A DNA stretch of 64,000 bases from Boswellia sacra (GCA_013180625.2 SNVD02016082.1:61044-125043), one strand, 5' to 3'; positions 35,755 through 48,040 are shown, counted from the first letter of the stretch. Made by a program: numbers and translations. Notes: generated by a model not told the origin, from the sequence alone.

Positions 35755-38700
35755 ATGAAATTTGTCTTGGACCATTTTTTGCTGTTATGTTACTTCTCTA
35801 TATCTTTGCATATTTTCTCTGCTTTGAATAGTGATGGGGTGGCTCTATTGTCGCTCCTGACACACTGGACCTCTGTGCCATCTTCTATAAGCTCAAACTG
35901 GAGTAGTTCAGATTCCACTCCTTGCAAATGGGTAGGCATAGAATGTGATAGTAACGACAACGTGGTCTCTTTTGAACTTCCTGATTATAAAATTTATGGT
36001 CGACTTGGACCTGAAATTGCTCACTTGAGACAGTTACAGAAGATTGATTTGAGTTCAAATAATTTCTCCGGTAATATACCGCAGCAACTAGGCAATTGTA
36101 GTGCTCTTGAGTTCTTGAATTTGTCTACAAATAAATTTACTGGAGGAATACCTGAATCGTTGTTTCGAATCCAAAGTTTAGATGTCATTGATTTGGAAAA
36201 CAACATTATTCTTAATGGTTCAATTCCTGAGTCTGTTGGGAACTGTAGTAACTTAAAAACACTAGTCCTTAAGGGTAACAGTTTAACAGGCACTATTCCA
36301 TCTTCCTTGGGCCAACTAGATAGGCTTTCTTATCTTGACCTTCGTCACAATCATCTGTCTGGGAAAATTCCACCTGAACTGGTAAACTGCAAGTCGCTCG
36401 AAATCTTAGCTTTGCAGACAAACAACCTTGAAGGTGAAATTCCACCTTCTTTAGGGCTACTAGAAAAGCTTTCTATCCTTGAACTTGGTGAAAACCATTT
36501 GTCCGGGAAAATTCCACCAGAATTAGGGAAGTGCAAGTCCTTGACAACCTTAACGTTGTATACGAACCAACTTGAAGGTGAAATTCCGGATGAACTGGGG
36601 ATACTGAGTGTGTTAGAGGTCCTTGAACTGTTTGACAACAAGCTAACTGGTGAGATTCCACTTAGCATTTGGAGAATTCCCAGCCTTATGTATCTTGCTG
36701 TGAATAATAACTCTCTTTCGGGTGAGCTGCCTTTGGAAATGACTGAACTCAAGAAGCTGCAGTTGATTTTCTTGCATGATAATAAGTTCTCTGGAGTCAT
36801 ACCTCAGAATTTGGGGATGAAGAGCAGCTTAAAGAAGCTGGATTTTACCAACAATACTTTCACAGGTGAAATCCCTCCAAATCTTTGCTTTGGGAGGAAA
36901 CTACGAATTCTTATTATGGGTCACAATCAGTTTCATGGTCACATTCCCTCTGACCTCGGGAGATGTTCGACTCTCCGTAGACTTAGACTCCACGAGAATC
37001 ACCTTACAGGGTCTCTTCCTGAATTCGCCACAAATCCGAACCTTGATTTCCTCGACGTCAGCAGAAATAACATCACAGGAGCAATTCCGTCAAGCTTGGG
37101 CAAATGTACGAAGCTCTCGTCCATTAATTTTTCCGGGAACAAGCTTGCAGGGCCTATACCTCCGGAGCTAGGAAATCTTGCAAATCTTGGAAAATTGAAT
37201 CTTTCACATAATTGTTTGGAAGGTTCTTTGCCGCCTCAGCTGTCAAATTGTGCGAAACTACTGTATTTTGACGTGGGATTCAATTTGCTGAACGGTTCAG
37301 TTCCATCTTATTTGACGAACTGGTCAAGTTTATCCACTTTGGATTTAAGAGAAAACCAATTCACTGGAGGCATCCCACCGTTTTTGGCAGAATTTAAAAA
37401 TCTTATAGCTCTACAACTTGGTGGTAATCAATTGGGAGGTGAGATTCCCTTATTAACTCAATCATTGTCGACGCTGGATCTCAGCAACAATGGATTGACT
37501 GGTCAAATTCCTTCCAAGATGGTGCAGCTGAAATATCTACAACATCTTGATATATCCGGCAATAATCTGTGGGGGACATTGGCTCCCCTTGCAAATATTC
37601 GATCATTGTATGAGGTGAACGTTTCATGCAACAACTTCACAGGTCCAATACCAGAATTATTGATTAAGTTGCTAAACTCTTCTTCATCATCTTTCAACGG
37701 AAATCCCAATCTTTGTGTCAAATGTCCTTCATCTGGTAACTTATATTGTTCTGGAAACGGTAACCTGAAGCCTTGTGGTCCCAGTTCAAGCAGTCAAAGA
37801 GGCCTCAATAAAGCAGCTAAAATTGCTTTAATAGTCCTTGGAGCCTCTCTGTTTCTTGTTCCTCTGCTTCTCGGACTGGTTTATTTGTTTCTGTTACACA
37901 GAAGGCCAAAGCAGGAAGTTGAGATCTCTGCTGAAGAGGGCTCCCTACTCAACAAAGTGATGGAGGCTACCGAGAATCTGAATGACAGATACATTATTGG
38001 GAGAGGAGCCCATGGTATTGTTTACAAAGCCACACTGGATTCAAACACAGTTTTTGCCGTTAAGAAGCTTGCATTTGGAGAGCATAATGGAATAAGCTCA
38101 AGTATGATTAGAGAAATTGAAACTATTGGGATGGTCAGGCACCGAAATCTGGTGAAATATGAGGACTCTTGGTTAAAGAAGGACTATGGATTGATCTTTT
38201 ACAGGTACATGGAAAATGGGAGTCTTTGTGATGTTCTGCATGCGATTAATCCTCAGGCAACTATCAAATGGCATGTGCGCTACAAGATAGCAATTGGGAC
38301 TGCTCATGGATTGGCATATCTTCATTATGACTGTGATCCTCCTATAGTGCACAGAGATATCAAACCACAGAACATTCTTTTAGACTCTGAGATGGAGCCT
38401 CATATAGCTGATTTTGGTTTAGCAAAACTATTGGATCAGTCTCCTGCTTCAACCCAATCCATGGCAGTTGCAGGGACAATTGGTTACGTTGCACCAGGTA
38501 TTTCTTCTACACATTATTATAATTTCAAGTTTGTTCCATTGCCAAATATTTTAACATCCTTATTATTATGTTATTTGACAGAAACTGCATTTATGACTAG
38601 AAATGGCAAGGAGTCTGATGTGTATAGCTATGGCATTGTTCTACTTGAACTATTAACGAGAAAGAAGGCTTTGGATCCATCATTTATTGAAAACTCAAAT

Positions 38701-38931
38701 ATTGTTGAGTGGGTTAGCTCTCTATGGAACAAGGCGGACATAGATAATATAATTGATTCAAGCCTTGTGGAGGAGTTTCAGGTTTCAAATATCAGGGAAC
38801 AAGTGATTGATGTGCTCTTAGTGGCTTTGAGATGTACTCAGAAGGAGCCTAGCGACAGGCCCACTATGACAGATGTGGTCAAACAATTACTGGACGCAAA
38901 TGCAACCAAGAGTTATCTGAGTACTTTCTAA
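35755..38931 (+). CDS. LRR receptor-like kinase, PEPR1/PEPR2-like, one intron
   Basis: A plasma-membrane receptor kinase. Signal peptide at residues 1-25; LRR-capping domain with PCKWVGIEC near 57; about 24 leucine-rich repeats to about residue 640; Cys pair; transmembrane helix about 688-712 (ALIVLGASLFLVPLLLGLVY); kinase from about 745. Catalytic features are all present: GRGAHGIVYKA, VKK lysine, HRDIKPQN (an RD kinase) and ADFGLAK. An intron, 38498-38581 (84 bp, GTATTT to TTGACAG), splits the APE motif. Spliced, it restores GTIGYVAPETAF and gives 1,030 residues. Unspliced, the frame stays open at 1,058. The kinase (AYLHYDCDPPIVHRDIKP, RKKALDPSF) is closest to the PEP receptors of immune signalling; family members have 26 or so repeats and about 1,090-1,120 residues, so this one is slightly short. 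The ligand is unproven. Confidence 0.9.
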   Translation: MKFVLDHFLLLCYFSISLHIFSALNSDGVALLSLLTHWTSVPSSISSNWSSSDSTPCKWVGIECDSNDNVVSFELPDYKIYGRLGPEIAHLRQLQKIDLSSNNFSGNIPQQLGNCSALEFLNLSTNKFTGGIPESLFRIQSLDVIDLENNIILNGSIPESVGNCSNLKTLVLKGNSLTGTIPSSLGQLDRLSYLDLRHNHLSGKIPPELVNCKSLEILALQTNNLEGEIPPSLGLLEKLSILELGENHLSGKIPPELGKCKSLTTLTLYTNQLEGEIPDELGILSVLEVLELFDNKLTGEIPLSIWRIPSLMYLAVNNNSLSGELPLEMTELKKLQLIFLHDNKFSGVIPQNLGMKSSLKKLDFTNNTFTGEIPPNLCFGRKLRILIMGHNQFHGHIPSDLGRCSTLRRLRLHENHLTGSLPEFATNPNLDFLDVSRNNITGAIPSSLGKCTKLSSINFSGNKLAGPIPPELGNLANLGKLNLSHNCLEGSLPPQLSNCAKLLYFDVGFNLLNGSVPSYLTNWSSLSTLDLRENQFTGGIPPFLAEFKNLIALQLGGNQLGGEIPLLTQSLSTLDLSNNGLTGQIPSKMVQLKYLQHLDISGNNLWGTLAPLANIRSLYEVNVSCNNFTGPIPELLIKLLNSSSSSFNGNPNLCVKCPSSGNLYCSGNGNLKPCGPSSSSQRGLNKAAKIALIVLGASLFLVPLLLGLVYLFLLHRRPKQEVEISAEEGSLLNKVMEATENLNDRYIIGRGAHGIVYKATLDSNTVFAVKKLAFGEHNGISSSMIREIETIGMVRHRNLVKYEDSWLKKDYGLIFYRYMENGSLCDVLHAINPQATIKWHVRYKIAIGTAHGLAYLHYDCDPPIVHRDIKPQNILLDSEMEPHIADFGLAKLLDQSPASTQSMAVAGTIGYVAPGISSTHYYNFKFVPLPNILTSLLLCYLTETAFMTRNGKESDVYSYGIVLLELLTRKKALDPSFIENSNIVEWVSSLWNKADIDNIIDSSLVEEFQVSNIREQVIDVLLVALRCTQKEPSDRPTMTDVVKQLLDANATKSYLSTF
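38498..38581 (+). other. Intron of the receptor kinase, stop-free and divisible by three
   Basis: Donor CCAG-GTATTT and acceptor TTGACAG-AAACTG, phase 1 after codon 914. Removing it turns VAPG...LTE into VAPE, the conserved APE motif. It is 84 nt with no in-frame stop, so an unspliced mRNA would encode 28 extra residues in the activation segment. Confidence 0.9.
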
Positions 38932-39138
38932 TTAGTTTGGTTTTGTTTGTGTTGAGCGTTCTAGTATCGTTTTACTTTCCGTTCCTTGTGTTTGCTCTCT
39001 CTGCATGTTCTAGTCACAGGCAGAGCCGTGTACTTAATTTTGATTTAATGGAATAAAATTCTACCTTCCTCTCTCTTTCGCTTTCTACACCTCTTTTACA
39101 TATATACACACTATCAGTTAACCCAACACTTTAAGCTG

Positions 39139-39405
39139 TTATTGAACGCAAATGCAAACCAAGACAAGCAAGATCAAATAAGTCTTTTGACTTTCTAACT
39201 TGGTTTTTCTAGTGTTAAGCCACGCTAGAGTTGTTTTGTTTACTATTGCCTTTTATTTTTTTGTCATAACCATGTGATTTTGATTTGTAGGAATACCAAT
39301 AAAAATTCTACGCTTCTCTGCCTCTCTCGCTCTCTCTCTCTCCCCCACCGCGTCTACCTCCTTTTAGTACATTTACATCCACACAAATGCACACCTTAAT
39401 AAACA
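39139..39405 (+). repeat. Diverged duplicate of the receptor-kinase 3' end
   Basis: This segment parallels 38890-39125: TTATTGAACGCAAATGCAAACC matches the last coding codons (TTACTGGACGCAAATGCAACC). A shared ATTTTGATTT, AATAAAATTCTAC and CTCTC-rich run, then CTACCTCCTTTTA, matches the 3' UTR. It is a tandem duplication of the gene's tail only. Confidence 0.75.
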
Positions 39406-41799
39406 TTCTCGCATACAGGCAAATCATTGACTCAGCTGCAAATATCATGATAAAAGAAGTTCTTTGACAATGTGTAGATTGCTTATATTTTTGTGAGGAA
39501 AAGGCTATGGAAATATAATGTATTGAATTCTGCAATATTCTCTAGGATATCATGCTGATTCTTCCTAATCCTACAGCAATATTGTTGGTGATCTTTTCCT
39601 TGATTATTAGCAACATTGGATTTATTTTAGGACACTCAATCAGTTGATGATACTATGCAATTATGTTCACATCTTTTCTTATTTTGTATAACTCAATCTG
39701 AGTTTTATCATTTTGTATTAATTTTATCATATGAACACAATATTTGTGTGAGAGACAAATACTGATATTTTTACATTGTTTCAGTTTTATTAAAGGCCAT
39801 TAGGCTTTTAATATTATAGAATAAGTTAAGGGATTTAGACAAGATGCAATGCTTTATACAACACTTAATAAGAGAATTATGGAATGCTTTATACGTAGGT
39901 CATTGTTAAAAATTAAAAAATTATGTAAATGGATTTGTGACAGGTACTATGGTGCTAATAAAATAACATATACAGGACTCCCTATTTTTTGGGTTCTTCC
40001 CAAATTATGGGGCCCCAGGCAACCGAGGCTTAACCCTGCCATCGTGCAGGTCAATTTCTAACTTTTTACTAGTGGTTTTTAGGTAGTCTAGGCATGCAAT
40101 AACTGCTAAGTTTTATTCAGTTCGGTTTACACTACTATTTCGTTATGAATCTTTCTAAACAATGTATTTGAACCTGTTGAATCTTTAGTAACTTAGAGAT
40201 TGATGTAAAGACTCTTATAATTATATTAAATGGATTATAATAATTTATTATTATAATCATCAGGGGTGTAGCATAGTGTGGGATAGGCCGCTTTTTTTTT
40301 TTTTTTTTCTTTTTAAAGTAAGTATCTACAATTATTTATGTGTTAGTTACAAAACATGTCATAACATTCTGTTGTGATTTTTAATTAATTCAAAAAATTA
40401 CCATCATTCTATTTACCAAATTGTCATCAATTTTAAGTCAGTTTACTCTTAATCTTTTATTGTCCTCTTGGCATTACATAGCACGTGATTCTTTTTTCTC
40501 TTTACTTAATTAGCAGTGCACTCTTCTTATCAATGCATTTTTATCCCCTTTTCATTCACCCATATTTTCAATGTGACTCCATCCATTTAATTTCTACTTT
40601 TCAAAATTAATCCCTCCAATTTTTCTTATTTCAGATTCAAAAATACCATAAAATTTTGTACTATGAAGATTTTTGTAAATAAAAAATTATATTTCAATTA
40701 AGAGTTGCTTAATATATTCATATATGGGTTTGATTTTGTGTTTATTTGTTTTATTTTTCTAGAATTTAAATTGTTTAAATTTGTTACATCTATTGATATT
40801 AATGATATTCTATTTCTTGAATAATTTTTATGTTTTTAGGAGACAAATCGAGATAGATTGTAGATTTTCCACCGCAAAACTGGTAACATGTATCAAGCTT
40901 CATCACTTCACACCTGCCTAAAATTTTAATATGCAAACTCATTCATAAGATCGCACATGCTTTACGTACAGTTGTCAATAGTCGCGGAAACGATTGGATT
41001 CCACCTCTACATCTCAAGACACATGGCTAATGTAGTGGCTTATTCTCACTAGAGACAGCGGCGGTGCCCTTCTTCTAGAAATCGTGGCTGCATTTCAATT
41101 GTTTGTAACCTTAATATATTTAAAATAAATAAATAAATATTCAGAATAATTAATTTATAAGAAATATTTCATACATAGAAATTTTAATAAGAATTATTGT
41201 AACGATAATATTTATAAATTCTTTTACAAAAGCAAAGAAGTTAACTCTTATTTATAAAAATTAAATATTTAAAATTTTGCAATTTAATCTCACCTCTATT
41301 TCTAGTATAATAACAATAATAACAGCAATGTTGTTATTTCTTTAATAGTATTTAAATAATAAAAACAATATTAGAGAGAGGATGTGCATAAGAGAAGGAA
41401 GAAAAAGGGGGCTAAAAATAATAGATCGGAAAAAACTCTTATTTCACTAAATTGAACGTTCTCTTTTTTGCAATGGAGGCACACATTTGCAGGCCCAAAT
41501 TTGTGTACAAACTAATACTGTGTTGCCACTCTCTGCACAAGATTTGAGATTTTATAATGCATGAAGATCAACGCGTCATATAGTTGGCTTCCCAGTTATC
41601 ACCACAAATAAAGTAACTGAGATCAGCTTTTTCTCACGAGAAAGATGAGTCCATTCAACAAAGACGAACATATCATTTGGCTTTATCGACTTTTGAACTG
41701 CCAGACATTTTATCACCACATCAGTAGATATATTCAGAGGAAAACTTTAAAGTAACCAAATATCGAATCTGTTTTCCGCAACCGGTATTGAATTAAGAA
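39406..41799. other. Intergenic, nothing recognised; O-methyltransferase upstream region at the right end
   Basis: AT-rich sequence with a T18 run near 40291. No gene recognised. The last few hundred bases before 41800 should hold the O-methyltransferase promoter, but no clear core element stood out. Confidence 0.45.
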
Positions 41800-43672
41800 A
41801 TGGTCTCTTATCCAAAACCGGATGTTGATCAGCTTACAGATAATGAAAAGAAAGACGAAAGCTTTGCTCTTGCCATGCAATTGGTGACAGGTTCGGTGCT
41901 ACCTATGGCGTTGAAAGCAGCCATTGATCTTGACATTTTTGAAATCATTGCCAAAGCTGGTCCTGCTGCAAAGCTTTCTGCTTCAGACATTGTAGCCCAG
42001 ATGCCGGCCCGCAACACAGACGCTCCCATGATGGTCGACAGAATACTCAGGCTTCTGGCTAGCCATAGTATTCTTGGGTGCTCTTTCGATGGTTTGGAAA
42101 GACTCTACAGTTTGGCTCCTGTATCCGAGTACTATTTTGTGCGTGATGAAGATGGCATCTCATTAGGCCCCTTATTGGACTTAGCTCAGGACAAAGTCTT
42201 CCTGGATAGCTGGTTTGTCCGGCCGATTTTCTATCGCCTCTATGCTTAATTTTATATTAATTTTGTATTTAAATTTGTCCCTCTAATGATACAATTTTGC
42301 GATAGTGAGAATCATGTGGTTTTAAACTCTAATGGAAATTCATATATCCTTTTGAATAATCCAGGCCACAACTGAAAGATGCTGTTCTTGAAGGAGGAGT
42401 TCCATTTGAAAGGGTCCATGGAACGCATGCCTTTGAGTATACAGGGTTGGATCTTAGGTTCAATAAAGTTTTCAACATGGGAATGTTTAATCATTCAACT
42501 ATTGTTATTAAAAATATCCTTGAGGTTTATAAGGGTTTTGATGACATCAACCAGCTGGTGGATGTTGGTGGCAACATTGGAATAACCCTCAAAGCTATTA
42601 CTTCCAAGTACCCCCATATTAAGGGCATCAATTTTGACTTACCCCATGTTATAGAACAAGCCCCAGAATACCCGGGTAGGATACATCCACAAAATGAGTT
42701 ATAGCTTTGATTTGTTAATGAAGCATCAAGGATACATATTTATTAGGGTGTGTTTGTTTAATTTATATATTTTTTTAAAGGATTCGATATTTACTTTTAA
42801 GTAAAGATTTGATATTTAAGTTAAGATTTGTAGTTGGTATTGAATTATAAAAAGGATATACTGTTGATGTTGTATTAGAAGAAAATATTTATAGAAAGTA
42901 TAAAAAGAGGGCCTTTCACAACAGATCGGCTAACAGATGAGTTAATTATAATTAGTTGCTCACATTTACAGGTGTAGAGCATGTAGGGGGAGATATGTTG
43001 GAAAGTGTTCCCAAGGGTGATGCCATCTTTATGAAGGTATGTCCCTTATGCATGATGAATTATGTGGATATACATACGGGGGATATTTTAATGCAAATTT
43101 TTAACATAATTTATTTATTGACACAATTTTCTTGCTATTGATCTTATAAAATTCAATGATTAAGATTGAAAGGCAAAAAGATGTATTTAATGCTGTCAAT
43201 TCATCAATCATTTCAATAATTAGATTTTGTAGATGAGTAGTTAAAAAATTATGTCTCGTTTTGTGTCAAAAGTCTTGGGTCAAAATTTCCCCTTCCTATG
43301 GGGATATATCTTTCTTCATTAAACAATTGTCCTATAATGTGCTAAGATTGAGCTAATTGTTGTTAAATTTTGCAGTGGATACTTCAATCATGGAGTGATG
43401 AAAACTGCTTGAAGTTATTAAAGAATTGCTATAGAAGTATTCCAGAAAATGGAAAGGTGATAGTGGTGGAGGCAATACTGCCTGTCATGCCCGACACTAG
43501 CACTGCGGCGAAGGAAAGTTTCCAACTTGATGTGCTTTTGATGACTCAAATAACAGGAGGAAAGGAACGGACACAACATGAATACATGGAGTTGGCCACT
43601 GCAGCTGGATTTAGTGGCATTAGATGTGAATGCTTTGTCTCCAATTTCTGGGTTATGGAGTTCTATAAATAG
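41800..43672 (+). CDS. Class II O-methyltransferase (COMT-like), four exons
   Basis: Small-molecule SAM-dependent methyltransferase of the caffeic-acid OMT family. Exons: 41800-42212, 42365-42675, 42972-43036 and 43376-43672. All introns are GT-AG and the joined frame is exactly 362 codons including the stop, the usual family length. Exon 1 is the helical dimerisation domain ([20 protein letters not shown]). Exon 2 carries the SAM-binding region LVDVGGNIG and [17 protein letters not shown]. Exons 3-4 carry GVEHVGGDM and [11 protein letters not shown], ending NFWVMEFYK. Two deviations stand out: the catalytic His of the usual WICHDWSD is Gln267, and the third Gly of the VDVGGG motif is Asn. 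It may therefore be inactive or altered. Caffeic acid as substrate is not established. Confidence 0.88.
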
Positions 43673-46559
43673 ATGGCATGCATGGCTTCAAGTTCAGGTT
43701 CTGTAGGTCCAAGTACGATTTTCCGAAATTGAAGAAAGTATGTGCAATTCAAATAATTGGTTTGGGCGATGTAACATTCTCTGCCAAACCTTGGACGAAA
43801 GAATATTAAGATCTCCTTTTTCCAACTGCCGTTAGTCAATCGTTAAATTTATAAATTTGCTCCGGCGATATATGGGGAGGGAAAGTGCTGAAATCACTAC
43901 ACTAAATCCTTGTACACTAAATCCTTGAAGGTAATAAGAAGTTTGAGCTAATATGAGTAAATATCAGAAAAGTCTGCAACATGTCACATGTAAAAATAAT
44001 AACAATAATAAATAAAAAATATACTACCATTTCTAAAAGAAAATTATTTAACATAACATATAAAAGTAAAAGTTTCATAAAAGAAAATAGTAGAGTAAAT
44101 GGTTTTTTTTTTGAAATTTTTATTTTAATTTGAAATAGGTATCACTTAAACTAACATTTTTTTCTTTGAACTTCTTAATTTGAAAATTAAATAGTTGAAG
44201 GAGAAAATGTAGTTTCAAATTTTCAAATTAAAATAAAAATTAAAAAATAAACCCATTCAAACTACTTTCTTTTTAGGAATTTTTATTTCTAAAGGTTATC
44301 CTAAATAATTTTATTTTAATAATGGTATTAGAATTTTAAATTTTATTTTTTTATTATTTCATAAATGAGACGTATTTTTGCGAGCTTTTTTTGTATTTAG
44401 TCATATTTAACTCAAACTTCTCATTGCCATAATAGGTTTAGCTTAGTGGTTTCAATACCTTTCCTATGCATATATAGTCTATGTCTAGTCCCACTCTTCA
44501 ATTTTTTAGAAGAGAAATAAAAATAAATCTTATTATAATAATATTGTTGAATAAGTTAGGAGCAAATTTGTTTTCGCATGATAGATTTAACGGATTGATT
44601 AATGATAGTTGGGAAGTGAGAGTCTTTATATTACTTTGTCGATAGTTAAAGGGAGAGTGTTACTTCTCGCCTAAACTATGAGGTGTCAATGGAATTACTC
44701 TTAAAACCATATAGCAACCGACTTTTAATTTGTTTGCTGTTGGAAACTTCATTTTTCAAATTATATAAGAATGCCATCATGACTACAAAGTTTGAAAATT
44801 CAAAATAATTTTCTTTGAACTATGAACTATGACTACAAAATAATTTTCTACGAATTAATTTTTGTATTAAATTTTAAAATAAGTAAAGGGTTGTAAAACC
44901 CATGGGTTAAACTGGGCTAAGTCGGATTTGAGTATTTAATATATAGCCCATCAAGAAAGAAAAAAAGAAAAAAAGGAAAGATGATAACGTGTGGGATTGC
45001 TGAGGGGAGTTGTGAGCAGGGCTAAGCCAGGATTTGAGTTATAAGGGGACTAAATTTGAACAAAGAACTTGGGTATAAAAATAATAGGGACAATATTTAA
45101 GTGAAGGATGATTATTTGTTTTCATCAATTACACCTCTAAAGTTGTTCATTTTCCATTAACTATACCCTTGAAGCTGTTCATTTTTCATTAATTATACCT
45201 CTGAAGTTGCTTATTTTTCATCAATCACACCCTGAAGTATTTTTTTTATCAATTATACTCTTAAAAATGATTTGAGAGGTGAAAATGACGATTTGAAGAC
45301 AATTTTAAGGATTTGATTGATAAAAAATTTATAGTCATTCTCTACTAAAACTAAACCAAAACTCGAGAGCACTTATTAATTGTCTCAAAAAAATTATTAA
45401 TTATTGAAAATTATTTATTACTAGTTATAAAAAAATAATAAATTTCACATTAAAAATCAATAGCACATTTTTTGAAAAGTTCAATGCCGAAAATGAACAA
45501 AATAACCCATCCAACATTTAGATTATCAAAATTAACAAAGATTCGACCTAATTAATAATTTTGATAAAGCAATAAATATTTACAAAGAAATGAAAATGTT
45601 TAAACTGGTTGAAAGCATTTAAAGTGAAATTGTTCCATTTTTCATAGAAAAAGAAAGCATCTAATCTAAGGATTCAAACCAATATTAGGTTTTGTGTATT
45701 ATAGAAGGAAAAAAAAATAAAATTATGAACATAGTTTCCTGGAAAGTTAATAAGGGTAGACAAAAAAACAATAAATTAGATAAAAATCTTTGAAGGCTCA
45801 TCCTTAAATTCTTCCCTTTTTTTCTTCTTTTTCTGTTGGAAAAAAAATTAAATTTACATATATTTTCTTGAGAAATTATTATAAATTTGGGGGCTTTAAA
45901 TAAACTGGGAGAGAGTAAGTCATGAAGGAGAAAAGGAGAGAGGAATTAAAAAAGTTGATTTTAGTGATTCTTAGGCGAAAAAGTGAGAGATAGAGAAAAA
46001 GAGGAAAGGAAACTTATAAATAATATAAATACTAACATTTTTTTCGTTACAATAAAAAAAGAATGGAAAGAATACAATATATCCATAGTCAAAGCATGCA
46101 TTCTTTAATAAATTTTTAAATTCATCAATTTATACGCTTAATAATCAAAAGTGGTTAGAAGTACAGAAACAACTATTTGATAAGTTTAAGAGTAAACTTC
46201 CGCTTGCTGAAATTGAAAATTAAACGTTTAAAATAAATTAAAAAATGAGGTATTTTATCATTACTCCAGCAGAGTTTTTTTTTTTTTTTTTCAGAAAAGA
46301 GGAATAACATAATCAAAATTCACATATTTCAAGAAACTATAACTGTTTACTTTCTTCTTCATTTTTGCAAGACAAAATGCCAAAGAGTTGATTGCAATAG
46401 AAAATGATTTTAGTGAGTTTTCTTGTGGTCATTGAGTAACATAAGACCTCCAATAGGATTCCCATATATTGTCTGATAAATATTTTTTTTTCCCTAAATA
46501 TGCTTCTAGATGCCTCGTCGGCTTATAAGCATATTTAATGTTTGCTTTGAATTTAAGGT
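43673..46559. other. Intergenic, nothing recognised apart from one minisatellite
   Basis: AT-rich sequence with poly-A and poly-T tracts. The only structure seen is the tandem repeat at 45117-45260. Confidence 0.5.
45117..45260. repeat. Minisatellite, about 37 bp x 4
   Basis: Four imperfect copies of a unit of the form TTCATCAATTACACCTCT followed by AAAGTTGTTCATTTT. Confidence 0.75.
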
Positions 46560-47640
46560 TTTCAAAGGATACAAACTCTGTTGAGTCTTCTTCCATCAGT
46601 GTTTTTTCTAAATTTGCCCTGCTTCATAAAAAGAGCTTGTTGACGTCGAACTTCGGTATTAGTTAATATTTCATCAGAAGGATTTTCTAAATAATTAACT
46701 TGTTCAACAACTATTGATATTTTGTTTATCATATCACCATCTTCACTTGCAATATTAATCAAGAATTTTTCTAATATGTCATTTTTCTCTATTGGTATTT
46801 TTATTGTAATAATTTTTACAACCTTTAAAGTAATTTTTTTTTTACATTTTTTAACAATATCTTTATCAAAAATTTGATAAACTTAGCTAGGATTATGATG
46901 TTGCAATGACTAAATCTTCATCTTTTATTAATAATTTAGCATAATATTCGGATTGGTCTATGTATTTTATAGGATTATTGCCTATTATTTGTTGTCGTTT
47001 GGCTATTGCTAAAATTTCATCAACCTTTTCTTTATATTTGTTATATGAGATTACATTTTTATTAACAATATTGATGTTTTTAAATGAGATACAATCTTCA
47101 GTATTGAAATTCTCTAAACAAATGTAAAGTGCCCTGTTAGGTACAACTATAATTGGTTCTCTACCTAATGTTGTTCTTGGCTCTGTTTTAGTCCCTAGTG
47201 AATCATCTGGTGCTAAATCAGTTTCCATTGGTTCTCTATAACCTTGAAGACGACTCTTCTGCCATGCCTATCTCTATTTCTGACTCATTGTCAATATTTT
47301 TGATATTAAATAATATTTCATTAGAAGAATTCTGTGATCTATTGATAATTTATCATATCTTCATCTTCACTTGCAAGATTAATCAAGAATTTTTCTGATA
47401 TGTCATTTTCCTCTATTAGTATTATTTTATTGTAATAATCTTTTTAACCTTTAAAGTAATTTTGTCTATTATTTGTTCTTTTTTACATTTTTTAACAATA
47501 TCTTTATCAAATATTTGATAAACTTGGTTAGGATTGTAATCAAGAAATTGACAAAATTCTTCAATATCTTCCCACAATTGTGGAAGATTTTCATAGTTCT
47601 TATCATAATATTTTGTCATATCTATATAATTCGTAGCTCA
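46560..47640 (-). pseudogene. Degenerate coding remnants, possibly pararetrovirus-like
   Basis: Several minus-strand frames (46762-46562, 47228-46893 and 47619-47422) have protein-like composition: Lys/Ile/Asn-rich, with PMETDLAPDD then VPNRALYICLENF, and LPQLWEDIEEFCQFL. A segment of about 190 bp is present twice (46690-46885 and 47330-47525), so this is at least two overlapping copies. The GYREP motif followed by a VPNRALY-like block recalls polyproteins of endogenous Caulimoviridae, but I cannot confirm this. Stops and frameshifts are frequent, so nothing functional is expected. Confidence 0.35.
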
Positions 47641-47716
47641 ATTTTCTATATTGTTAATTATAATATCATCTAACTCTATTTCTTTTATTTACATACATAT
47701 ATACATGCACACACAC

Positions 47717-47945
47717 TGTTGAAATGAGATGTTTCTGGATTTGATTGAACAAGAAATCTCTCAATCAATTTTTCTCTCTCTCTCTCTGTTTCTTATTATA
47801 TTAACTAAAACTGCTTTACAAAACCGTTATTATACAGCTCTTAACAATCTTAACAGAACATTAACCAACTTAACAACTTTTGAAGCAATTTACAATATTG
47901 TCCCTAAGCTACTGATTTGCAGAACTACCCTCAGTATTGTTAACA
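47717..47945 (-). repeat. 3' LTR of the split copia
   Basis: 229 bp, differing from its partner by a CT-microsatellite length change and a few bases. Confidence 0.93.
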
Positions 47946-48040
47946 GCCCCCCTTAAGTGCAGCTAGGCTTTCTGATAGACATCCTAGCTGAACTTGTATC
48001 AAATTTGCTTCAGTCTCTAAATATGCTTGCGTTTATATCT

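Noticed and set aside
36351..36800. 149-aa frame on the minus strand
   Set aside because: It is a shadow of the LRR repeats of the receptor kinase.
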